The translations under genes were made by a program, and so were the position numbers. The notes under the pieces were generated by a model. It was not told the origin of the DNA and made no database searches. It saw nothing but the letters and a program-made list of their open reading frames with translations. 64,000 nucleotides of DNA from Sorghum bicolor (Eukaryota > Streptophyta > Magnoliopsida > Poales > Poaceae). Location: NCBI RefSeq assembly GCF_000003195.3, contig NC_012871.2:58457802-58521801 (forward strand), written 5' to 3'. Below, one piece after another: positions 54,518 to 64,000 of this stretch; the stretch's first letter is position 1, and each line of letters begins with the position of its first letter.

Positions 54518-55454
54518 GCATCTCCGACGGTTTGTATCTCCAACGATTTTGTATCTGAGGTTTACATTTGAATAATTTACTAAAAAGCTCCAAAAAAATA
54601 TCTAACAATTTTGCATTTAAAGTTTGTAATTTGGGCAATTTGGCAAAAATGTCAAGCTGTGGATGACTTTGCAAACCCGATCATGCGAGCAAAGTCACGC
54701 GCGAGCAAAGCGCGCGTGCGTGGAGACCTTCTATTTTTATTTTTTGCCAAGTCCAGATGTCAATTCCTTTGGAGAAGGCCTATTTTTATCTTTTGCATTT
54801 TGTAATAAAAGTTTGCAAACAACAACAAATGCCAAGTCAATTTGACAAAGCCTTTAGAGATGCCCTTATTTGTTGTAGTTTGCCAACTTCCAAAATGATA
54901 TGACAAATAGAGAAAAAGGTCATTTCCAAATGTTTATAGCATAATTAACTTAGCAAAAAACCAAAATTGTGTACCCAACCGTATTTGTCGCGACTTTTCT
55001 TCCGTGCCGTATCTGGTCTCGCTTTTTGGTCACGTGTTTCTTCTTCGCGACATTTTCTCGTCGCCACGCCACCAGTTCGCGAGCATCCAGGTCGCCGTCG
55101 TTTCCTGGTACCTGTATCCGAGACGCTGCAGGTTGTCATCGCGGGCTTCCTAGCATAGAGTCCTTTCTGTCATAGAGTCCTTCGTCCTGCTGTCGTGGAC
55201 AGCAGGTCGTCATCGATCTCCAAGGTTGGTCACCACGCGCGAAGTGTCCCCCACGCGCGGGAGTATCGCGGGTGGAGCACCCCATTGGCCTTTGCCAAGC
55301 GGCCCACGATATTGCATTTATGTCAAGTTTTCTCCCTCAATTGCTAAGTTGCTCAAATTGCAAAACACAAATATAAAACTGTTAGATACCTCATTTCAAT
55401 AATTTTAGTAAATTATAAGAATACAAACCACAAATACAAAACTGTTGAAGATGC
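54518..55454. mobile_element. Long-TIR non-autonomous DNA element
   Basis: Left arm GCATCTCCGACGGTTTGTAT...ACGATTTTGTATCTGAGG...AATTTACTAAAA...AATTTGGGCAATTTGG pairs, imperfectly over about 130 bp, with the right arm (inverted GCATCTTCAACAGTTTTGTA...AATTTACTAAAA...AATTTGAGCAATTTAG). The GC-rich interior at 54,690-55,260 shows no gene. TSD not resolved, so superfamily is open. Confidence 0.6.
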
Positions 55455-55676
55455 TTAGAAAAAAGGTTCCGTAATTTCCACCTCCTAAGTTTATTAGGTC
55501 CAATCTATGTGGTGCCATTGTACTTAAATTGTATGTGTTTGAATTTTGGAGATTTTTTTTTAAAAAAATCTGACTGTGAATTAGACAGGATGGGTGAAAG
55601 TGGTATAATTCTTCAATTTGATTGCATTTTTTATTTTTTATAATATAAATATTAGTCAGATGTGATCAGGGATGAA

Positions 55677-55942
55677 ACACAACATAGATATTTTCCGACC
55701 GTATTCGAGACCAAATTCGTTTAGAGGGTTCAGATCTGCCCGTATCCGAGTCCAAATATTCAACATCTGATACCGTATCCGTATCTGAATACTTAAATCA
55801 TATATTTATGATGTCGACATCTAATCCTATCTTATCTGATATGGTTGACATTATCCGTATTCGAATCCAAATCTGACCAAAAATATGAAAACAAATATGA
55901 TATTGGTGATATCCGTTCGTATTCGATCCGTTTTCATCCCTA
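55677..55942. mobile_element. hAT MITE
   Basis: 266 bp, ends CAGGGATGAAA and (inverted) TAGGGATGAAA, the Ac-type hAT end, with a perfect 8-bp TSD GATGTGAT (55669-55676, 55943-55950). Confidence 0.95.
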
Positions 55943-56740
55943 GATGTGATACATGGATATGAGTTACGATATAAATAGAATTGGTAAATCTAACTACTGC
56001 GGATTATTTTCCTATGTATAAAATACTTTATCCAATAGTTTTCTCGCTAAACTAAAATCAAATAATTTGAGATAAAGAAAAATTTTTTGTTTGAGAACTT
56101 TGATTTCATATGGCATGGTTGTTTCGTCTTAAATCTGAATTGAAAACTTGATGGCAGTTACTGCTAAATTGCTAATAACTTACACTCACTTTAGTATTTT
56201 GTGAGTGTGTATACTCTACTAAAGTGTTAGTTGTCCTAGTGTGATAGCCATAACATGGATTATGTTGCTATATTTGTTGTAGATTGCTTGCTATTGGCTA
56301 TCTTTACTTTGTAAAATTCTTCACAAGCATAACATTCTCAACCATACATCTCTCAATACCGTTTTTGACATCCATAAACTCCACACCCACGTCCATTATT
56401 ATGTACTTCAATTAGGATTTCAATAATGAAAATAGGGTTAAAATACATAAGAGATATTATTTGGCCTAAAGTGATTCGATTTTATCCATATGAAAGTAAA
56501 ACGAGTGTTTTTCCTACTTGGTACGCAATCATTAATAAGAAACCCAGGGAGCGAAAATGAGGTTCTATCTCTGCTACATGGATAGGGTACAACCATCTCC
56601 ACCAAACATCCAAAGTTCGTGATCAGTTCTCCTATGATAAATTCTTTAGTTTAAAACATAATAAAATTGGTGTTCTATCAATTAATCTTGAGTGTGAAAT
56701 CTACTAATAGAATCTATGTATGCATTACAAATGAATCTTA

Positions 56741-57025
56741 TTAATCATATGATGACCCAGATTTAGGCCCATGCATATGTTTGGTGCTCGGACACGGAAG
56801 CTGAAGGAACTGCACCAAATGTGTGGCAAAGAAGCGCTTCTCGGTGTCGAATAGAGGAGCCAAGTCATTTTTCTGGTACTGACGCGAAACCATGTGTTGG
56901 GGTGCTCTGGTCTCCCGGCTCCAACTGTGGCTTTGGTGGCGGAGCAGTACACGTAGAGCCACGTCAAACATGCTCTCTTCGTCCCTTAGAGTCAACCATA
57001 AGTGGTTATATCTGTGTATAGACAA
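56741..57025 (-). pseudogene. Unidentified protein-like fragment (94 codons)
   Basis: The minus-strand frame has balanced, protein-like composition (NHLWLTLRDEESMFDVALRV, HLVQFLQLPCPSTKHMHG) unlike surrounding AT-rich noise. I do not recognise it. It abuts a CACTA remnant and may be a transposon-derived or captured coding piece. Confidence 0.3.
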
Positions 57026-57164
57026 ATTTATAGAGAGATATAACTACTTTGGTACATCCTCCAGACCATACCCTCTGTTCACAGACAATAAGTGAAATAT
57101 GTTAAGGTTGAGTGAAGCCATCAACACATTGCTACATGAAGGATATGATTAGACAAACCTCTGA

Positions 57165-58265
57165 TTAATCGAGATGAGCATTTTGTAGTGTCGCCACTTG
57201 AACTGGTCAAGCGGCTTCAGCCAAACACATACCTCAGTTAATCATTTTCAAAGATAGATATTATAATGTGAGCACCTCTATTAATAGTCGATTAACCGAG
57301 ATAGCCACCTTATAGTACCAAGACTATTAATAGTCGATTAGTAGAGACAATCGTCCTAAAGCAAAGTACCTGCCATTGAAAGACTACTAATAGAGCCGGT
57401 CATTCTAAGATCCACCAATACAAAATCAATTAAATGTGGTCATTCTAAGGAACCACCGCTACAAATGGTGTCAAGAAAATCATAACTTTTCTCATATGAA
57501 TTTAGATGAAGACAATGTAGAGCTCGACACATTCTACAACTTTATATTTCATGAAACTATTTAGAATCTCAAAGTTTCATTTTCAGCTTTGAGATTTTAA
57601 AACTTAAAATTAGAATGTTGACATAACCAACACAAAAGTTGTATATTTCAATATGATCTACAACTTTGCAGTTAACAACTTTTTATTAATATAGATTCCA
57701 AATGGTTATTTATATTCTAATATTTGGAATTTAAAATGTAGAATTTTTAAACGTCAATGAGTGTTGACATGATTTACACCAAAGTTGTAATTGTCATTGC
57801 AATCTACAACTTCACAGTAGTTTTTTTATTTGAAAATTTTTAGCATCTGAAATGTTCATTTCAAAAATTTTAGATTTTTGCATTCAAGTTTTTGAAAAAA
57901 TTAAACTAAATCGGATGGAGGCACACCCTTATCAAGATCTAAAACTTTGTAGTTTAAATCTTTTTCATTTGTTAGAGACTTAAATATTCAATATAAGATT
58001 GTGGAATATTGATAAAAAAGATAACATGATATATAATCATAAAATGAATAGGTAGTGTAGTAGAGATGTGTTGTGTATGTTGAAGATCGTGGATCGCCCG
58101 CCTTTGTAGGTGCGATTAACAAAGGCAGATATTTTAACATCCCCATCTTTGATAATTAATTTATACAGATATACCGGCTAAATTGTCTTTGTAGATGACC
58201 ATTGACAGAGACATGTAACTTAAGGTGTCTTTTTTTATTAATCAATTTAGAGAGACAGGCAATAT
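57165..58265. mobile_element. CACTA element remnant
   Basis: Subterminal-type repeats at the left (ATTAATAGTCGATTAACCGAGA, TATTAATAGTCGATTAGTAGAG) and inverted ones at the right (58,100-58,260: CAGAGACATGTAACTTA, AGAGAGACAGGCAATATAGC). The interior has the repetitive AAAGTTGTA..TCTACAACTTT text also seen in the CACTA element at 62651. No intact CACTA ends. Confidence 0.5.
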
Positions 58266-58369
58266 AGCAAACACCACCTCTATAAATGCAATTTATATAT
58301 TTTTATAAAACTAAATTTTAAGACATACCGCTCTCGAATGTTCAATTTCAACTAATAAATATTAACTTT

Positions 58370-58600
58370 TTATGAGTCACACTACAGATTTGGATGCATA
58401 CAAACATGCACACGCACACACTCTCATCTACAAATATGCGCACACAGTACTTCTCTCGGCACCGATAAAAGACTAAACCCTCTTGGCACCTTCATCGAAG
58501 CATTAAGCCAGCAAATCTAAGTGAACATAACCGCCTCAACGTAGATAAGCACAAGTAAATCTAAGAAAATCTGAGTATCCGTACCAAGTTTGCAAAGATT
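58370..58600 (-). mobile_element. Possible SINE-like retroposon, reverse orientation
   Basis: CATGCACACGCACACACTCTCATC...CTCTCGGCACC resembles the complement of the CG/TG-rich SINE tail text seen at 7,990-8,070. No TSD or A-run was established. Confidence 0.3.
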
Positions 58601-59479
58601 CCTTGGTTCCATGTTCCATCTGCATGCCATATTTTATAGTCAATGAAAAAATCAAGATGACACGAAACTTACTTTATAGTACAGATCATGTGGAACTTAT
58701 AACTGCTAGCGGGGTAGATAATAAGTTTTCAAATGTCAGTAGGGTTATGCCGCTAAAGTACCTAATTAACTATTACTTTGTGATAGGCACGGTCTGTTCA
58801 AACGTGCCCACAACTAATTAATTAGTTGTGAAACGTCATTTCGGTACTTGGTAGTGGTGGCCAAAACAACATTATTAGCATTGCTTTGCAAAAAGCACTG
58901 ACAAGATTGTAAAGAGCTGCTCTGATCCTCCCATGTGCTGCTGCTCCTTTGTATCGTCCTTGTTTGATACGGAGATATGTCATTTTTAGTGCTCCAACTT
59001 CCCTTTTTGCAAATCACATTGGTACATACACAGATCCTTACATACATATATGCACACTTACCCTCTATAGCTTCAAATCTTATCTCTATGAGCATTTCTG
59101 AAAAGCTAAAATGATGGCATAGTTTGAGATTCATAAAGTTACCACATATACATTGCTAAGTATTAATTTTTAGAAAAAAAAATTCAAAAAATATGTTTGT
59201 TGCCCACATCAAGTCAAAGACTTATCTAGGTGGATCCACTACAACAAACCTAACCAATTCTCTTGGTTCTCCAACTTTGATCAGTTTAATAAAGCAACGT
59301 GCTTTACACTTACACCTTCTCTCCCATTCATGGTTTCATAAAACCAAAAAAACATTCCCATTCCAATAATTACCATTTGTTAGAAACTTAAAAGGAGAGT
59401 CATATCAATCCAATCTTGCAAATTAGAGTAATTATTTGAATACATATAGGATTTCATACATGTGCTTTTTTAAAACAAA

Positions 59480-60060
59480 TAAATGTATTACTCTCTCCAT
59501 TTCTTTTTCTATCATAAGGCGCACACACTGTTTAAAATTTAAACATAATCTTTGACTCATATATGGTACATCTAAGAATTATTTAATTATGTAGTATAAA
59601 AAAATTGTTAACAACGGATGCATATTTGAAAATTTTTCATTCGGTGTCAAATTCGCAGTCATGACCTTATAGTATTTAATATCAATATATTAAATGGTTG
59701 TTGGAAACTTCACCGAATAAAAGTTAATCAGATTTGCTAAGTTGACTTGAATATATTTGTTATATACTCCCTCAGTTGATTTTTTTATATGGTTCTATTC
59801 CATAAATAAATAGCGGATGAAGGGTTGACTAGGAGATAAACAAACTAAGTTGACTTAAAAATTTGAGAGCCTCTCGTGAGAAAAAAAGTTACATGCACTT
59901 CCTCCATTTTAAATTATAAGACACTTTTATTTTTTTTAATACATAGCTTTTGCTAAACATCTAAACATAATGTATATCTAAGTACATATAGTAAAAATAA
60001 TGTATCTAAAATTTTTTAAATGTCTTGCATACTAATTTGGAAAGGAGGAACTGATTCACA
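59480..60060. mobile_element. Decayed Stowaway-like sequences
   Basis: TACTCTCTCCATTTC (59,490), TACTCCCTCAGTTG (59,764) and CTTCCTCCATTTTAAATTATA (59,897) with AAAGGAGGAACTG (60,043) look like overlapping Stowaway ends. Individual elements cannot be delimited. Confidence 0.45.
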
Positions 60061-60370
60061 TAATATTTGTAATTAACAAACTAATAAGATTGGGGATCAC
60101 TCTCTAGTCTGTATGCTGGAGCAGGAAGCTTTCTCAGACTGCTGGGTCAGCTCTAACATGCACGCACTACGCACGGCACATCATGCATCCACTCCAGTTA
60201 TTATATGGAGTAATAACAAAAGAAGCACATGCCATCCATGCATCGTCGGTAGAGATTAGAGAAAAGAGAACCATCGCATCATCATTAGGAATAGTGGAAG
60301 GAAAATGCTCCACGTGTCATTGATCAGACGAATGACTTCATATATGTGTATAATTAGGCATTATTGTTAA

Positions 60371-60692
60371 GGCTCTGTTTGGTATGGCTCCACTTTAATA
60401 GTGAAGCTGTTTTTTTTTGGTGCTTCAGCTCTATGAATAGCTCTATTGGTGGAGCTGGAGCCGTTTTAGTAAACCGTTTGGCAAAATGGCTCCTTCCTTA
60501 AAATGTGCTCTCACAAAATGTCATATAGGATGAGGTGAAGCTGGGAGAAGCCACTATTTTTGGCTCCTTCACATCCTAAAGCTCTGTAAAAGCACATTTC
60601 TAGGGACTTCATTGGTGGAGCCATTTCATTTTACCCCAAAACGGTTTCAAACGGCTGCTGAAGCTGTTGGAGAAGCCCAGCCAAACGAGGCC
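60371..60692. mobile_element. MITE with GGCTCTGTTTGG ends
   Basis: GGCTCTGTTTGGTATGGCTC at the left pairs with GAAGCCCAGCCAAACGAGGCC at the right, with internal inverted GGAGCTGGAGCC/GGTGGAGCC motifs. TTA flanks are compatible with a Tourist-type target. Confidence 0.7.
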
Positions 60693-60929
60693 TTAGATCC
60701 ACCCAAAATCTAAAAAAAAAATTCAAGATTTTTCATCACACATCGAATCTTGTGGCATATGTATGGAGCATTAAATATAGATAAAAAATAACTAATTACA
60801 CAATTTATTTGTAATTTGTGAAACAAATATTTTAAGTCTAGTTAGTCCGTGATTGAATAATAATTGTGAAATACAAACGAAACTGTTACAGTCTCTAAAT
60901 CTAAAAAGTTTTTTAATCTAAACAAGGCC
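60693..60929. mobile_element. Tourist-like MITE, family T1, abutting the previous MITE
   Basis: The interior (CATCGAATCTTGTGGCATAT, GTCTAGTTAGTCCGTGATTG) and right end CTAAACAAGGCC are those of the T1 family. The left end is fused to the neighbouring MITE and lacks its first bases. Confidence 0.75.
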
Positions 60930-60992
60930 TTGATAATAAATTAATGGCTCAGAATGGTGCGCGCGATGCATGCAACGTGTAAAAGAAACGCG

Positions 60993-60994
<2 letters not shown>

Positions 60995-61079
<85 letters not shown>
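60995..61079. repeat. TA dinucleotide microsatellite
   Basis: About 42 uninterrupted AT units, directly left of a T2 Tourist copy. Confidence 0.97.
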
Positions 61080-61082
<3 letters not shown>

Positions 61083-61089
61083 ACGATAA

Positions 61090-61295
61090 GGCTAGTCTCA
61101 ATGCATATTTCATGATAGTGTCATGCATATTAAGTAGGGTGCCACATAAGCAAAATTGCTGACTTGGCAGGGTCATTAAATGAAGGAGTTTCATCAGAGG
61201 AGAGAGGAGTTTCATTCCCATGAAACTCATGTGGCTCGGTTACCTAGTTTATAGTCTTTGTAACTGTATCATAAAACTATACATTGAAACTGGCC
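61090..61295. mobile_element. Tourist-like MITE, family T2
   Basis: 206 bp, GGCTAGTCTCAATGCAT and (inverted) GGCCAGTTTCAATGTAT ends, TSD TAA (61087-61089, 61296-61298). Confidence 0.9.
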
Positions 61296-61776
61296 TAAAA
61301 AGTAATGACTCAGAGAAACAAACAGCATGCAGAGAAAGGTAGCTGAGACCTTTTAATTAAAATAAATATCGCAGTGTGCTCAAGTCTATCTAGTGATCTT
61401 TTAAAATAATGACCATGCTTATGGATAGGTCCTCCCATGCATTACGTAAGTGATGACATTGCAAGTTAATACTACGAGCCTTTTCGCTTGAAAGAAAAAG
61501 TTTGTTAAATAGTTGAAAGATTTGGCAGATAAATTAAACTGAATTGATGATGCATACATTATACGTACTATATATGATTTTGCAGCTGGAAACATGCTAA
61601 CGACGTGCAGTGTGTGCATGCAAAGCTATCCCTGCAGGTAGTGCGGTTGGAACTTGGAACTGTAGGAAACGCGTGCTCGCATGCTTTTATGGATTCGATA
61701 TGTGAAAATACTTCTTGTGACAATCAGTTGGTAATGAATATGCTTGTGCTACAATAATCTGGTCTGCCACCTCTGA

Positions 61777-62019
61777 TGCTTTGTTTAGTTCCTCAAAAAT
61801 TTTGCAAAATTTTTCAGATTCCTCATCACATCGAATCTTTAGACGTATGCATGGAGTATTAAATATAGATGAAAATAAAAACTAATTGTACAGTTTGGTC
61901 GGAATTGACGAGACGAATCTTTTGAGCTTAGTTAATCCATAATTAGACAATGTTTGTCAAATACAAACGAAAATACTATTATTTCTATTTTGTAAAATTT
62001 TTTAGAAGTAAACAAGGCC
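61777..62019. mobile_element. Tourist-like MITE, family T1
   Basis: 243 bp, TGCTTTGTTTAGTTCC and (inverted) GGCCTTGTTTACTTC ends with family interior (CATCGAATCTTTAGACGTAT, GACGAGACGAATCTTTTGAG). Flanks TGA on both sides, a variant of the usual TWA. Confidence 0.88.
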
Positions 62020-62650
62020 TGAGCAAGCACCGGCAAATTCAGCAAAGGCCGTACGTGCACCAACTCCGACAGGTAATGCCGCGCCTGCACACCTTTTTTT
62101 TAGGAAAAAGAAAAACAAGCCATCAGAAGGACTGATTGATATATTAAAAAAGATAACAAACGTCCTCATTAACAGAGATGGGTACAAATAGGTGCACGCT
62201 CCATATGTTAATGGAGAGGATACCCAGGGAGAAACATCGGCCTGTATTAATCATTAAGAGATTGACGTTAATGCAACATTAACCAAGACGGACGCTTTAA
62301 GTCGCCTATATTAATTAGATGGAGCTATGATCCTTAACTCTCTGAATTAAAAAAAGATATACAAAGAATTTGAGTCAGTATTACAGTTGTAAGTGAAAAA
62401 GGTGTAAGAAGAAAATGACTGTCGAGCAGGACTTGGTACGCCGCCACGCCGGGAGAGAGGGAGAGGAAGGGGAGGCGCCGGTAGGGGCGTTGGTAGCGGC
62501 GGTGGCGTGCTGCCGGAGGAGCAGGACCTTAAGTCGTCGAGCGTCGAAGGGAGCACGGGAAGAGTCGAGAAGATGAGAGAGATAGAGCGAGGAGAGAGAA
62601 GGGGTGAGAAGCTGGATGGAGAAGCGGAAGCTATGATATATATTTGCTTC

Positions 62651-63533
62651 CACTAGTACACAGAGGTACTATACAAGCGGTTGTAAACCCCTTTTTGCAG
62701 GCAGTTTGGCGAACCGTCTGTGTTTGGTGGCCTGTGGAAATAAATTTTTCCACTGAGAACCGCCTGTGGAAAACTATTTCTACAGGCGGTTCAGTTATAC
62801 CAACCGCCTGTAGAAATCTTTTGGTAAAAAATATGAAATCGGTTTTTAAAAATAGAAAAAAAATAATACAGGGAAGGTGGGAAATCGCAAGTCGCGCATT
62901 TTGTTCGCATAAAATCGCGTGCTACCTAAGACCTCACTCTCGCGTGTACCCTGCTCTACCACTCCACCTATCACTCACTTGTGCTTGTAATAGAGTTTAG
63001 TTCCCCACATACTATCATAAACCAAGCATAAATTGATTATTTGAGGCCCTAAACGGATTCAAATGGAAAAGTCATCAACTACAAAGTTTTACAACTTTTT
63101 AAGACCTACAACTTTTATATTGGTAGTTCCTTCATCCGAGGTCATTTACAAAATTTGAATTTCAAATTTGAGAAATTCAAACATAGTTTTCGATGACAAG
63201 ATGATTTCAAATGAAAAAAATTATCAACTACAAAGTTTCATAACTTTTCAAGATCATTTGAAAAGCTCAAAAAATTCAAGTTCAAATTATTTGTACAGGC
63301 GGATTTCTTAAGAAACCGCCTGTAGAAATCATACAGGCGGTTTCTTAAGAAATCCGCCTGTAGAAATACATGATTTCTACAGGCGGTTTTGTTAGAAAAA
63401 CTGTCTGTAAAAATTTATTTTCACAGGCGGTTTTGTAGTCGGGTAAGCTAATTTCTTTCCACAGACGTTTTTTAATTAAAACGTCTCTAAAAATTATGTT
63501 CCACCGCTGGCTTTGAGTACTTTTGTACTAGTG
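62651..63533. mobile_element. Non-autonomous CACTA element
   Basis: 883 bp with CACTAGTACACAGAG and (inverted) CACTAGTACAAAAG ends and a 3-bp TSD TTC (62648-62650, 63534-63536), the standard CACTA arrangement. At least ten copies of the subterminal unit TTTCTACAGGCGGTT or its complement cluster at 62,680-62,820 and 63,290-63,430. No transposase frame. Confidence 0.95.
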
Positions 63534-63536
63534 TTC

Positions 63537-63964
63537 TCTGGCTTCGGAAGAGAAGCGGGAGAAGCTGAGAAGAAGCGCGAGAAGCTGCTTTCGTCAGAAG
63601 TTGCTCCAAACAATCTGAGCCGCACGACTGAAGATCCAACGAACGAGAGAATTTGAGGCGACGTGGCCCTTGCTTCTCGTTCTGAAAGCTGGCGGCTCAT
63701 TTAGAAGAGAATACGGTACTCCCCTAAACAAAAAAAATGTAATTCTTAATTTTTGAGAAGTCAAACAATTTTATTTTTTTACATAGTTATATAAAAAGGT
63801 ACTAAGATTTTTATAAAAAAATAAGTATAATTATATTATGTATAAAATATTTTTTCACAAAAAATTATTCTCAGATAAATACTAATACTATTTACTAACT
63901 TGGTAACTTAGACTAGATCTTATAATTGCATTCTTTTTATGGACACGGAGTAGCAATTACATAA
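63537..63964. other. Intergenic DNA, no feature recognised
   Basis: The AGAAGC-rich segment at 63,540-63,600 continues the AGAAGC-rich text left of the CACTA element (62,600-62,640), as expected of a split target. AT-rich beyond 63,720. Confidence 0.4.
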
Positions 63965-63966
63965 GT

Positions 63967-64000
63967 ACTCCCTCCGTATATGAATTCGATGTCGTTTAGG
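63967..64000. mobile_element. Start of a Stowaway-like MITE at the window edge
   Basis: CTCCCTCCGTATATGAATTC follows a TA dinucleotide at 63,965-63,966. The partner end is beyond the window. Confidence 0.55.

Overview
The window is plant nuclear DNA, almost certainly from a grass of the sorghum/maize group (Panicoideae). I infer this from the two host genes (a GC-rich R2R3-MYB gene and a seven-exon JAZ/TIFY gene with standard plant GT-AG introns) and from the mobile elements: a Sirevirus with an envelope-like gene, an Athila-type Ty3/gypsy relative, a Pack-MULE-like capture, and dense Tourist, Stowaway, hAT, Mutator and CACTA MITEs. The species call is inference. There are no bacterial features.

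Left part (1-33,000) is a nest of retroelements. At 1-5819 lies a decayed Ty1/copia element on the minus strand that runs off the left edge. At 8644 a Mutator-like terminus opens a segment carrying two host gene fragments on the minus strand: a broken PB1 domain and a 25-codon first exon. That segment was split by an Athila-type LTR element (9232-17055, TSD GCAGC). This element encodes Gag and two retropepsin-like domains but no reverse transcriptase, and its frame is cut by a 195-bp hAT MITE. Next comes a solo LTR (17331-31990), itself split by a 12.2-kb Sirevirus (19605-31844, TSD CACCA). The Sirevirus is young (LTRs about 99.5% identical) and near intact: gag, pol with one internal stop, and an envelope-like ORF. 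Upstream of the envelope-like ORF is a divergent second copy of the LTR promoter region, the most unusual thing in the window.

Middle part (33,000-42,600) is intergenic: a LINE remnant, MITEs (several nested), and a diverged repeat present three times around the MYB gene. The MYB gene (42,900-43,969, plus) belongs by sequence to the MYB20/43/85-type clade associated with secondary wall and lignin control.

Right part (44,000-64,000) holds Stowaway and Tourist MITEs, a 961-bp palindromic Mutator MITE with a perfect 9-bp TSD, the JAZ gene (53,188-50,910, minus), its upstream region with three CACGTG G-boxes and a Tourist insertion, a hAT MITE with a perfect 8-bp TSD, CACTA remnants, a long TA microsatellite and a complete non-autonomous CACTA element with a TTC TSD. 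The two host genes are not functionally linked by anything visible here; the rest is explained by successive transposition.
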